From Echinometra lucunter (taxonomy: Eukaryota; Echinodermata; Echinoidea; Camarodonta; Echinometridae), in NCBI GenBank assembly GCA_029962745.1, contig CM057171.1:17132163-17196162 (forward strand): DNA of 64,000 bases. Direction: 5' to 3'. Each line of letters starts with the position of its first letter. The stretch's first letter is position 1. The position numbers and the translations under genes were made by a program. The notes under the pieces are model-generated. The model was not told the DNA's origin, did not search any database, and worked only from the letters and a program-made list of their open reading frames with translations. Positions 36,619-46,961 of this stretch are shown piece after piece.

Positions 36619-37893
36619 CAGGGAAAAAATTAATTTTTTTTATTTCGGGGGCTACTTTTTCAACTTTCGGGGGCTACTTTTCCCATTTCGGGGGCTCCTA
36701 TTTTCGGGGGCTAGTTTGAAGTTAAACGTCACAGATTTGTTGATTTATCACAAGAACAAGCAAGTTTCATGTATATGACCTCTATCACCCTTTGGCCTTT
36801 GACCTTGAGTCTTCAAAATCTAATCAGGTCATTGTCCTTCCCATATGCATTCATGAGCCAAGTTTGAAGTTGATCCGTCAAAAGGTTACTAAGTTATCGC
36901 AAGAACGAACCATTTCTATGTACAAAATGACCTTTATGACCTTTGACCTTTGACCTTGAGTTCCCCAAATTTATTCAGACATTGTCCCTCCCATATACAT
37001 ACATGATGCAATTTTGAAGTTGATCTGTCAAATGATTATTGAGATATTGCAACAATACAATTTCTATCTACATGACCTCTATGACCTTTGACCTTTGACC
37101 TTGAGACCCCAAAATTTGATCGACCATTATCCCTCCCATATGCATACATGAGCCAAGCTTTAAGTTGATCCATCATATGGTTACTGATTTATTGCAAGAA
37201 TGAACCATTTCTATGTACATGTACATGTAGCTGTGCTCATAAATATTCATATCTGGTGTGAATATTTATGAGCATCCATCTACCTAGCTGATTGTGCAAT
37301 CACTAACCAATAAAGATGTATATCATTTTTTATGTAAAGTTGTAACTATAGCACCACACGTATGTGGAGGTACTTATAAATATTCACAATATCTGAAGGT
37401 GATAGATATTCATATCTGAAGCTCATAAATATTCATATCTAACTTGAATATTCATGAGTGTCTCCCTACACGTGATTTGAAAATACTAACCGTAAAAGAT
37501 ATATATTAAGTTTTGTATAAAGCTGTAGCACACCCATCGAATAATTGAGCCAAAAAGCTTTCACCGAGAGCTTGGCTGTATCATTCCTGCCAAAGTTAAT
37601 GCGACGGGCAGTCGTAATCGCATCGGCGGGGAAAGATTCATGCAACTGAAAGAAGAACGCATGATCTAGCACATGTTCCATGTGCTTCATCAGGGCTTTC
37701 CAACAGTGCTGAAACTTTCCTGCAAAATGCGATTGGTTCACGAACGGACTTGCTCGATTCCCACCAATAACTTTCGGGGGCAATTTTCTAATTTTCCGTC
37801 GCCCCCGAAATCATTTTTTCGGCCTATTTCGGGGGCTCTTTTAGACGTTTCCGGGGCGAATTCGCCCGCCGCCCCTGTGAATTTTTTTCCCTG
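36619..37893. mobile_element. Long hAT-type element (1275 bp), copy 3
   Basis: CAGGGAAAAAATTAA and AATTTTTTTCCCTG termini are flanked by a perfect 8-bp duplication, AGACCCAC. Subterminal TTTCGGGGGCT repeats occur at both ends, and GAATTCGCC lies near the right end as in the 190-bp copies. The interior carries a DR1 satellite (about 36770-37230), then GCTCATAAATATTCATATCT repeats, then ~320 bp of unique sequence. A 105-residue minus-strand open frame at 37466-37783 is not recognisable as a transposase. Confidence 0.9.
36770..37230 (+). repeat. ~147 bp satellite with DR1 motifs inside the hAT element
   Basis: Three to four units of the pattern TATGACCTTTGACCTTTGAC..CCCAAA..CCCATATGCATACATGAG..AAGTTGATC. 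The CATATGCAT phrase recurs at about 36842, 36991 and 37136. Units 2 and 3 carry a perfect triple half-site TGACCTTTGACCTTTGACCT. The same satellite forms 44940-45680. Confidence 0.85.
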
Positions 37894-37901
37894 AGACCCA
37901 C

Positions 37902-38395
37902 ATATTATAATCTGATGTTGATAATCCTACAATGTACATGGTACATCTAATCCCCCCTGGCCTAATTATGTCATAACAAGGGAGGGGCCGATATTAATAC
38001 CTACATGTAGCCTACAAGCAAACAGGGGATTAAACTTGAACAGATGTAAGGCATCTACATGTACATCAGTGATGCCCCTACCCAGCATGTAGGCCTACAG
38101 GTATCAAAAGCTGGGCTTACACAATATACGTCAGAGGCACCCAAGGACTACATGTGTAGTATACATGGCTGCTGTATTAAACACGCTCTGACGCCAATCG
38201 CTTGACAGTAATGATATCCTACACTATGAACCGACCAAACACTACACCTTGTGCAGTCAAACCTACATGTACAACAAAATGTACATTAGTGACCAGTGGC
38301 CACCTGTATAGACAAATCATCACTTGTCTATAAAGACCACAATTTCTCTTTGATTGAGTAGGAGTTTGCTAATGCACCATGTAAGAAGGGGGGCA
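37902..38395. other. MYPT intron 1, nothing recognised
   Basis: No repeat family or gene is supported in this stretch. Confidence 0.4.
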
Positions 38396-38399
38396 GGGG

Positions 38400-38481
38400 G
38401 TCCTGAAAAGGACTTTTGGTATCTTTCTTGCAAGAGTTCTGATCAGAACTGTTTAGGAAAGAGGTAGTCCTGAAAAGGACT
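38400..38481 (-). promoter_or_regulatory. Two histone-type 3' stem-loops with a CAAGAAAGA element
   Basis: On the minus strand AGTCCTTTTCAGGACTACC (38481-38463) forms a 6-bp stem with a TTTC loop and a 3' ACC, the form of the metazoan replication-dependent histone mRNA stem-loop. CAAGAAAGA, the sea urchin histone downstream element, lies at 38430-38422. A second GTCCTTTTCAGGAC lies at 38413-38400. The gap from first loop to CAAGAAAGA (~35 nt) is longer than usual. No histone coding sequence is visible upstream, so this is an orphan signal. Confidence 0.45.
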
Positions 38482-38524
38482 GGTGGCATCTTCCGATGAA
38501 GAACAAAGCACGCCGTTCAAAACT

Positions 38525-38875
38525 TTGAGCCTTTTGTTTCTTTCTAAACAGTTATCAAAACTTTTGTACATGAGCAGAAAGAGCACAAAAATCTACACAT
38601 ACTGTGCCTATTTTAGTTGCCTTACTATTTGTCATTTGATGCTGAAATTTGTTTAAGGAAAATAAGCACTACATTCCTTAAACTGGCAACACAATGAAAA
38701 GTTCAAAAGCACTCTTTATTCAAGCAAATTGGCTTTTTAACTTCTCAACAAATCTGTATCACTTTCAAAAGATTTCACAAAAATGTAGCAGTGTTAGAAA
38801 AATACTGGTGTTGCCTATTAGTTGCTAAATATTTCTTCTAATTATATAGTGTACAAGTAACAATATGCATTAGAA
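38525..38875 (-). mobile_element. piggyBac-like MITE, family A (decayed copy)
   Basis: ATGAGCAGAAAGAGCA..AAATCTACACA..TGTGCC, TTTGATGCTGAAATT and CTTAAACTGGCAACAC follow the reverse family A order. The termini are lost. Confidence 0.65.
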
Positions 38876-38931
38876 AAATTTCAAATCTTGCATATGAAGA
38901 TTTGATTAGGCTAAGAGTCTTGGGCTAAGAC

Positions 38932-39132
38932 TACAATTCGTTTATAAGCATTCAATAGGAAAATACACAAAATACACCACAATTCGTTTATAAGCATTCA
39001 ATAGGAAAATACACCTATCTCTACTTCTTTCAAGGTCAGCATCACTCGAAAGCATACACAGTAATTCTACACATCTACTCATATGTACAATCATTTAAGA
39101 GAAAAAAAAAAAAAAAATGCTTATAAACGAAT
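38932..39132. repeat. Short direct duplication with inverted partner
   Basis: CAATTCGTTTATAAGCATTC AATAGGAAAATACAC is repeated in tandem at about 38934 and 38980. TGCTTATAAACGAAT follows in inverse at about 39118-39132. It may be a tiny TIR element of about 150-200 bp. Confidence 0.55.
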
Positions 39133-40015
39133 CAGTTTCACATGTGATTTAAATTGTACAGGGAGATTTATGACCAAAGAATTGTATGTACATGTAGCCA
39201 AATGCTTTCACAAACTTGAATGAAAGAATTAAAATGAGATACACACTTATTATACATGTGTACACATACACTATTCATGCACAACGTACATCTGCAATAC
39301 ATCACAATGACATTTACACATGATGATACATACATATCCCTACAATGTATTACGTATAGGATATTGTCCTTGAGACGAGACTAGCTGCATACCACATGCC
39401 TGCATCAGTGGGATGTTCCCTAACCTAAGCAATGCGAGTCTGCATACTGGGAATTCCACAGCACCGCGACTATCTACTAACTCAACATTCAGTCACTCTC
39501 TCTTTGACTGTGATTTACTGTATTCTTCAATGCAAATCAAGCGTGGAATTACATACATTGTAAATGTGTAACAGCCAACCTTCCACAGCTGAAAGTACAT
39601 GTAGAATCTTGAGACAAAATTAAGAATACCGGTACTGTGAATTTTGGATACTTTTAACTCAAGTCTTCAGAAGAGAGTGAGAAATCTATGCTTGACAGTA
39701 AGCGTGAAGTCATAAATCAGGAATAATTCCTCAAAAAAATAAAGAATGGTTGGCAGCTTTGCTTTTAAAACCAGGGGCATAGTTCTGTCAGCCCCTCCTG
39801 ACAGCCTAAAATTTTCCATCAAACCTTGCCTGCAAAGGAAACTTGTTCTGCATGTACGGTTGGTTGGAGGCTAGTACAGGCACAGATGACGTCACTGTCG
39901 TGTCCTTCAATGCAAAACTCATTATGTTTGATGTCCATTGATGACAGGGGATGCGACTGGGCATTCTTTCCAAGAGAATATTCTCTCATCCATCTCATGA
40001 CCCTCTTACAAACCA
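39133..40015. other. MYPT intron 1, nothing recognised
   Basis: A lone CRE-like palindrome TGACGTCA lies at 39887-39894. Without context it is not evidence of a regulatory element. Confidence 0.4.
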
Positions 40016-40023
40016 ATGCTTAT

Positions 40024-40215
40024 CAGGGAAAAAAATAATTTTTTTTTTCTCCAGGGCTACTTTTTGAGCCCACCGGCCCAAATTTTCTACACTGTATTAC
40101 AGTTAACATTGGACTCTATAAGAATTTCAGGGGCTCTTTTTTTTTAGTTTTCCAGGGCTCTTTTTGGCATTTTGGAGGCGAATTCGCCCTCAGCCCCCAT
40201 GTATTTTTTCCCCTG
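40024..40215 (+). mobile_element. hAT-type MITE, copy 4
   Basis: CAGGGAAAAAAATAA and TATTTTTTCCCCTG termini are flanked by a perfect 8-bp duplication, ATGCTTAT. It is collinear with copy 1 (20275). 192 bp. Confidence 0.95.
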
Positions 40216-40267
40216 ATGCTTATATTATGTGCACTACAGTACCTTAGCACACATTGATCTTAAAAAC

Positions 40268-40655
40268 CATAACCCATTAAAATTAGGAATTATTTGCAGC
40301 CTTATTTAATCAGCTTTTCTTCTTCAAGTCGGCAATACCAGTATTGCTCCATTTTCCATATAAAAAGTACATAGAATACAAATTGGCCAAAAGTATACTG
40401 AGGAGTTTAAAAGTTGCCGATATACACGTACATGGAAAAACAGAGATTTTAAACTTCACATCGCATTGCCAATTTATAGATTACGAACTACATGTACAAA
40501 AACTGACAACAACCAAAATGGGCGTACATGTAGGTATATAATATGTGCAGAATGTTTTGCTCTTTTTGCTCATGTATTTGGTATGTTTTATAGGGCTCTC
40601 CATCACAAGTAGTTGGGCCAAACCATACAATGCAGACTCTATCACAAACCAATAA
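40268..40655 (+). mobile_element. piggyBac-like MITE, family A (decayed copy)
   Basis: It follows the family order (ATAACCCATTA.., ATCAGCTTTTCTTCTTCAA, ATTGCCAATTTA, GCTCTTTTTGCTCATGTATT, GGGCCAAACC). Terminal repeats are degraded and short ACATGTAC insertions are present. Confidence 0.7.
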
Positions 40656-40734
40656 ACTCTGTAAAGCTAATGTAGCTAGTACAGCTCACAAGACTAAGTA
40701 ACAGGACAGCCCAATGAAACGATGGGCCGCAAGA

Positions 40735-40898
40735 CTGGGCCCTATTTCATAAAAAGTTGCTATGATGGCAACTCCTGCAGGAATGGTAACTACCATGGCA
40801 ACAGTAAGAATTCTGCTTCCTGATTGGCTTTTTGTAATGAAAGTTACCATTCCAGCAAGAGTCGCTATTATAATAACTTTTTATGAAATGGGGCCCAG
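40735..40898. mobile_element. Family F MITE (TTTCATAAA), copy 2
   Basis: CTGGGCCCTATTTCATAAAA and TTTTATGAAATGGGGCCCAG are near-perfect inverted ends on a 164 bp element. It contains CTGATTGGCTTTTTG and ACCATGGCAAC, the latter resembling an RFX X-box half. Confidence 0.85.
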
Positions 40899-41019
40899 CT
40901 GGAACTTGAAGGCCTTTGACAACCTATTCCGGGGGTTCACTAGTTCAATAGTGCCCCTCCCATGTGCTGTCAGTATACTGGGATGTCCTTTACAGAAGAA
41001 TTACTAACAATCAAATCCT

Positions 41020-41180
41020 GATAAAAGAACTATTAGACCTGTTTACTACTTTTATGCATACCGGTAGTTGTTGAACAAAAGTTTCCTTTGACAAGTAAAA
41101 AGCTTGTCCGACATAGCAACAACTATCTGGATTCCATCTATTCAGGGGCTTTGATGCATAACAGGTCAACTAAAGAGTTG
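41020..41180. repeat. Dispersed repeat family E, copy 2
   Basis: TTTACTACTTTTATGCATAC, AAGCTTGTCCGACATAGCAA and TGGATTCCATCTATTCAGG occur in the same order as at 46555-46700. Confidence 0.65.
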
Positions 41181-41617
41181 GTAACCAAGGGTTCTGAAGG
41201 GAAATGTGCATAAATATGATTAGTAAACAGGTCTACTGTCATTATACACATACATGTAGCTACAAACATCCATGAACTGATCATTAACATCAAGTTTCAA
41301 GAGCTCTGTGGGATATTCGAGGGGAAAATCAAGCAACATTTGACGGATCGAGGATGGGATTAAAGCACGGAGCTGGAGTCTCTGCAATTCACAAGGTACA
41401 TGTAATTGACTTCTAATCCTCAAAAGAATCTATTTTTTTGGCAAAATATAGTACTAAAACAATAAAAAGAAACTATCTGGAGCACAAATGAATCTTATGA
41501 ACTTTCTTTTAGTGCTGATATTTTGTGAAAAATAGCAGCATCTTGTATAATGCGAGTAGCAAAGCCTGCACTTTTCAGTCCCATGAACTTCATTCCTTGC
41601 TTATCACCCATATTGTA

Positions 41618-42034
41618 TTAACCCATTCGTGACAGAGGTCCACATTTTGTGGTTTGGCCTAATATCTTTTGATGCAAAGCCCTAAAAATCATACCAAATA
41701 CATGAGCAGAAAGAGCAAAAAATTCTACACAAACTGTGCCCATTTTGGTTGCGTCAAAATTCGTTGTTTGATGCTGAAAATTTTTTAAAGGAAAATAAGC
41801 ATTAAAATCCTTAAATTGGCAATGTGATAGGTTTAAAATCACCGTTTTCCCCTGCAAATTAGCAACTTTTTCACTTCTCATCATAATTTGTCAATTTGTA
41901 TTCATTTCAGATACATGATGTTGTATAAGAAAAATCTACATGTAGCAATAAAATAAGAATGTTGGTGTTGCCAATTTGAAGAATAAAAGCTGATCAAGTT
42001 AGGCTTCAAATAATTCCTGTCACGAATGGGTTAA
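41618..42034 (-). mobile_element. piggyBac-like MITE, family A copy 4
   Basis: TTAACCCATTCGTGACAG at the left and CTGTCACGAATGGGTTAA at the right are perfect 18-bp inverted ends including the TTAA. At 417 bp it is the cleanest copy and a good reference for the family together with copy 5. Confidence 0.92.
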
Positions 42035-42480
42035 TATACGCTCATAGTGCAAGTAACTTTGCATCTTTAGCAATGACTAAGTAATATCATTGTTGCAAAA
42101 TGTAATTCAAGCTGTCATAGAGGAAGTGAGATGTGTTTTCGGGCAAGGAAAATTATGTTTTGGGAAAGCAATTTTCAAAGAAACTTGCCCAATGGGCAAG
42201 CAGGAAGAAAAATTTTTGTAGAGCCCTGAAATGCATATGTACATGTAGCTTGAGCATTTACAGTTCAGCCTGAACATTTGGATGTAGTCCCATATACCCA
42301 TTTCTTTGTGCAGTGCAGGTGTTTCTTAACAATGAATTTCTCATGCTTATCTCTGAGTTACAGTTTGACTTACCGCTTGAAAAAATTTGTCTTATAATAA
42401 TTTATAAAAGGCCTGCAGTGAAGCTATTTCTCTAAATTACATTTCAACATTAGTGTACATTGTACATTACATGTGTATAA

Positions 42481-43181
42481 TGGGTGATTTCAAGTTCGGT
42501 GTGCGGTGTTGGTGTTGGTGTTGAGAGCGTGGAAAGGCTGCTGAACCGAGCTCCAACACCGACGGTCAGTTTAGAGGGACGATACCGATCTGATCCGATC
42601 ACCTTATCGATAGCTCAACACCGAGTGACGTCATACACTAGTAGCGAAATATCTCGACGATAAAATCATTTCCCCTCAGAATTTCTAATAAATCTACATC
42701 TTATTGGATTCGAATTGCATAGTTATTTGAAGAATCCAAGAGGAAAATTATCACTCTTCCAAGGAAAATATATGGTTTTGATTATTCCAATTTGTTTTGA
42801 CTGCAAAATAGGTTTAACCACCAACATGTCACTAGTGGCCGTAGCAAAGAGTGCCGCTGCTCCGCGAGGATGAAGCAGGAATAGCATGTATGATTACAAC
42901 ACCAACACCAACACCGTACTTGAAATCATGAATTTCCCAATCCCTAGGGGCTGGTGTTGGTGAATGGGGAAATTACATGTAAACTGTCAACACGAACCGT
43001 GGTACTCGGTTCAGCAGACGACATTCAACACCAGAAAGCAACACTGACTAGCGGAAGTACGTCAAATCTTGCGAGGTCAATCCCAACACCAGCCTGATTT
43101 CAAGTTCGGTGTTAAGGCTGGTGTTGGTGTTCTCACAACACCAACACCAGCCTCCAACACCGTACTTGAAATCACCCACTG
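42481..43181. mobile_element. Compound TIR element, GGGTGATTTCAAGTTCGGTG termini
   Basis: TGGGTGATTTCAAGTTCGGT at the left pairs with ACCGTACTTGAAATCACCCA at the right. The same ends recur internally in opposite sense (AACACCGTACTTGAAATCAT near 42910, TGATTTCAAGTTCGGTGTTA near 43095), as if two foldbacks were nested or joined. It is rich in GGTGTTGGTGTTGG words. Confidence 0.75.
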
Positions 43182-43568
43182 TGAAGTACAATTTGTACCA
43201 TAACCTTGAAGACAAAAATGGAATAACAGCACTGACCACCAAATGTATATTGAAACACTTTTTAAAGAATACAAATGGTCATTGCTGGGGCAACTCTTTG
43301 CAAAAAGATCCCTCTACAAATAATTGAATCTGCTGCAATGTAATTTGTTTTAGCCATCAAAATCCCTAACCCGCTGATCAACAAATAACAAAAGTAGTTC
43401 TGTTTGCCACTTGTGTTAGTTGCTGCCTAAGTCCACTCATCGTTTATTTAGACATTGCGTTTTTTTTCACAAAGGCAAATAGGGGATGAAGAACTAAATA
43501 CAAAGTGTACATATGATGACGAAAGATTGTCGTTCTCGCCCCTGGGTTGATTTTTCCTTGTTAATTTG

Positions 43569-43577
43569 CTCTCTCTC

Positions 43578-43613
<36 letters not shown>
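43569..43613. repeat. (CT)n microsatellite
   Basis: A CT dinucleotide run of about 42 bp with one TA interruption. Confidence 0.9.
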
Positions 43614-43617
<4 letters not shown>

Positions 43618-44820
43618 ACGTCATATAATGGTACCTTGTATAAGAAGTCCACTCTAATGAAGCGTATTTTCAGTATTATGTGATCTTGAGAGGCTACAGG
43701 AATAAACAGTTATGCTGAACAGGACAAAGGTTGTTATCTTTTCACATCCATATTGAAGTTACAAATTTAATAAATGCAGTCATGAAATTAGTCATACGTT
43801 CAGTGAGTCATTAATCTGTATGGTCGCATGTCATGAGGTGGTATAGTTTGGGTTACATGGTCAAAATGGGCAAAAAAATATTTTATATATAATGTAGGTA
43901 CTATCACCCTGTTTTAATTCAGACAACTTATATCACATCAGTTTTAGCATTATTAGCTAATTAGTGGTTAAGTACTCCATAGACGGCAATGTAAATGGCA
44001 ATTTTCAAATGCGTTTTTCTCAAAATCATTCTTTTGCACAAAATAAGGTGTAAAATTGGATCAATACATAGTATAAACTTCATATCTTCAGGACTTATTC
44101 TTAGTACCCTTACAGTCAACTGAATACATTAAACTTGAAAGAAAACTTTCCCCACTTCATGTTTAATGACCTTTAATTAATTACCATATTTCATATAATA
44201 TTCTTGTAATGTGGTCTGTGAGTTGTAAAGTTTAGCACATCAGGTTTGTGAACTTATATCACACTACTAGTAACCTAAATCTGGTGACTGAAGACCATAC
44301 CATACAAGAAATATTCAAGTACAGTGACTCTTAAGCATAAATTAATAATAGCTAATTACCATTCTCCATTACATAGCAATTAAAGCTGCTCAGTAAGAAC
44401 CAACTTCCTTTATGAGCACATCCTCAAAAATACTATTAAATTGTTTTCTTGAATTTGAAATAAATTTCGAAACCTGAGCAATTAACTTACTAATATTATA
44501 ATTAAGTCAGATGAAGGGTAATTGTACCATAATTTACCTAAACAGAGAAAGCATAACCTCATTACATGTACAATGTACCGGTATATGAAAGTGCAATCAA
44601 GCAAAACAATTCATTGTCCAGTTCTAATAAGTCTACACCAACACCAGGTACAAACTTATCTTTGTGAATGATGTATTTTGATGAGTTTGTAAAAGCTATA
44701 CCCTTCTGTATATTATTTTTTATTTACCTTTAAGTGAAAAATAAAACAATTGCAGTCAACATACACCAAAGTACCAACACTGGGTATCCGTATCCACACC
44801 TTGCATCATGAGCAATTTGT
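43614..44820. other. MYPT intron 1, nothing recognised
   Basis: AT-rich sequence without ORFs, terminal repeats or tandem arrays. Confidence 0.4.
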
Positions 44821-44862
44821 TGTCTAATAATAAATAGGCCTCATGTACAAACTAGATGAATC

Positions 44863-45759
44863 TTCGACCACGCGTGGTCGAACTTTATGCCTCCACCATT
44901 ACCAAATCAGAAATAAATGGCACTTCATGTTGATTTATTTTCATTTATACAATGACATCTTCGACCTTGACCTTTGACCTTGTGACCCCCAAATCTAATG
45001 AGAGCATTGCCCTTTCCATATGCATACATGAGCCAAGTTTGTTGAACCGTCAAATGGTTACTGAGTTATCACAAGAACGAACCATTTCTATGTACATAAT
45101 GACCTCTATGACCTTTGACCTTTGACCTTGAGACCCCAAAATCTAATCAGATCATTGTCCCTCCCATATGCATACCTGTGCCAAGTTTGAAGTTGATAGG
45201 TCAAATGGTTCTTAAGTTATCGCAAGAACGAGCCATTTTTATGTGTTTTATTAACTCTATGACCTTGAACTTTGACCTTGTGACCCCAAAATCTAATCAG
45301 ATCATTGTCCGTCCCATATGCATTCCTGTGCCAAGTCTGAGGTTGATAGGTCAAATGGTTCTTAAGTTATCGTGAGAACGAGCCATTTTTATATGTTTCA
45401 TGACCTCTATGACCTTGACCTTTGACCTTGTGACCCCAAAATCTAATCAGATCATTGTCCCTTCCATATGCATACATGAGCCAAGTTTGAGGTTGATCTG
45501 TCAAATGGTTCTTAGGTTATCGCGAGAACGAGCCATTTTTATGTGTTTTATTACCTCTATGACCTTGACCTTTGACCTTGAGGCTCCAAAATCTAGTCAG
45601 ATCGTTGTCCCTCCCATATGGATACACGAGCCAAGTTTGAAGTTGATCTGTCAAACGGTTCTTAAGTTATCGCGAGAACGAAAACGGGACGGACGGACGG
45701 ACGGACGACCCGAAAACATAATGCCTCCGGCAACCACCTACGGTGGGCGGAGGCATAAA
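44863..45759 (+). mobile_element. Satellite-bearing element, hairpin ends and DR1 monomers
   Basis: The left edge is a perfect 20-bp palindrome, TTCGACCACG/CGTGGTCGAA (44863-44882), then TTTATGCCTCCACC. The right end is GGTGGGCGGAGGCATAAA, itself folding onto ATGCCTCCGGCAACC just upstream. Between are five ~150 bp monomers (CATATGCAT-type phrase at about 45017, 45164, 45314, 45465 and 45616) and a (GGAC)n stretch at 45688-45706. The long open frames here are repeat translation, not genes. Confidence 0.8.
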
Positions 45760-46510
45760 AATGAAATAACATTCCTGTCAAGACCTATAAAATATTTAAT
45801 TTATGTTTGTTGAAAAAATGGGTGATTCCATAAGGCAACAGAAATGGAATAAGATCAACAAACCTTTGACATGGAATTATTCATTTCCTCGCCCGCCTCC
45901 TCTACCTGCTCCGCCACCTCTAAAATTTGTAATATATACTGCTGTCAATTTTTTTAGTTTTAACTTTCTTTTCAGTAGTATTTTCTACATTGGGAGCCCA
46001 ATTGGGTTGACAGGAATAGGGATTGCTGAAACATGACATTTCCCTTCGCCACAGTCCTGAAAAATGTAACTCCGTCACTTTTTTTGCATGCTAGTTGGTG
46101 ACCTGCTACCAATAATAAATAGGCCTCATCTATATCAAAATGAAGTGAAACTGATGTTAAGACCTATAAAATATTTAATTCACATTTACTGTAAAATGGG
46201 TAATTCCATAAGGCAGCAAAAAAAAAAAATAAAATCAACAAAACCCTAACATGGAATCACTCATTTCCACCTGCTCCTCCTCCACCTGCTCCACCACCCC
46301 CTACAATTTATACTGCTGCCATTTTTTAGTAATACCTTCCATTTCAATAGTATTTTCAACATTAGTAGCCCTGTATTTTAGCTTTAAAATGAGATCTTAA
46401 CTGGGTTCATAGGACATGGGGTTGTTGAATTATGACTTTTTTTCTTCGCCGTTTTGAAAAATGTAACTCCACCACCCTTTTTGGCATACCAGTTGGCAAC
46501 ATGCGACCAT
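45760..46510 (+). repeat. Two-unit tandem duplication (~360 bp)
   Basis: AAGACCTATAAAATATTTAA, GATTCCATAAGGCA, CATGGAAT.A.TCATTTCC and CACC-rich stretches recur in order from about 45780 and 46160. The unit start (AATAATAAATAGGCCTCAT) is seen at about 46109, and again at 44825 ahead of the satellite element. This implies that the element was inserted near the start of the first unit. Confidence 0.75.
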
Positions 46511-46554
46511 ATAGTGTACTGCAGTTAATAGCATTCATACTTCCCATAAAAAAC

Positions 46555-46700
46555 AATAGACCAGATTACTAATTTTATGCATACTTGAACAACACTTGGC
46601 CTTGACAACTGTGATGCTTGCCACATGACTGAACCGCATAGCAACAACTAACATACGCAAACTGGATTCCTTCTATTCAGATGCCATTATGCTTGAGTTC
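46555..46700. repeat. Dispersed repeat family E, copy 3
   Basis: AATTTTATGCATACTTGAAC, GCATAGCAACAACTA and CTGGATTCCTTCTATTCAG match the copy at 41020. Confidence 0.65.
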
Positions 46701-46961
46701 AAACCATACCTTACAATACGTACATGTACATTGTTAACACTTATCCATTAACAAAGGTATAAACAAAGAACTGGGTACCATTTTTGTCATTTTAGAACAC
46801 TCACTAGTACTAGATATGTTAGGAGTGTGCAGGCACACAAATTATTGAAAGAAAGGAAATATCCCCAATATGATGTTGAGTGTGCTTCACTGTGCTACAT
46901 GTACTTGATTATTAATACAGCACAACAAAAGAGCAGGGCTCCATACAAGATTTTTTATAAA

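Noticed and set aside
37466..37783. hAT transposase fragment in the long CAGGG element
   Set aside because: The 105-residue frame shows no BED finger or hAT dimerisation motif that I can recognise; it may be chance or captured sequence.
39887..39894. CRE (TGACGTCA) as a regulatory element
   Set aside because: A single 8-bp palindrome in a 16 kb intron is expected by chance; similar lone copies occur elsewhere in the window.
45115..45813. Two long plus-strand open frames with repeated MTFDLETPKSNQ-type peptides
   Set aside because: They are translations of the ~150 bp satellite monomers, which happen to be free of stops in one frame; the nucleotide repeat explains the protein repeat.
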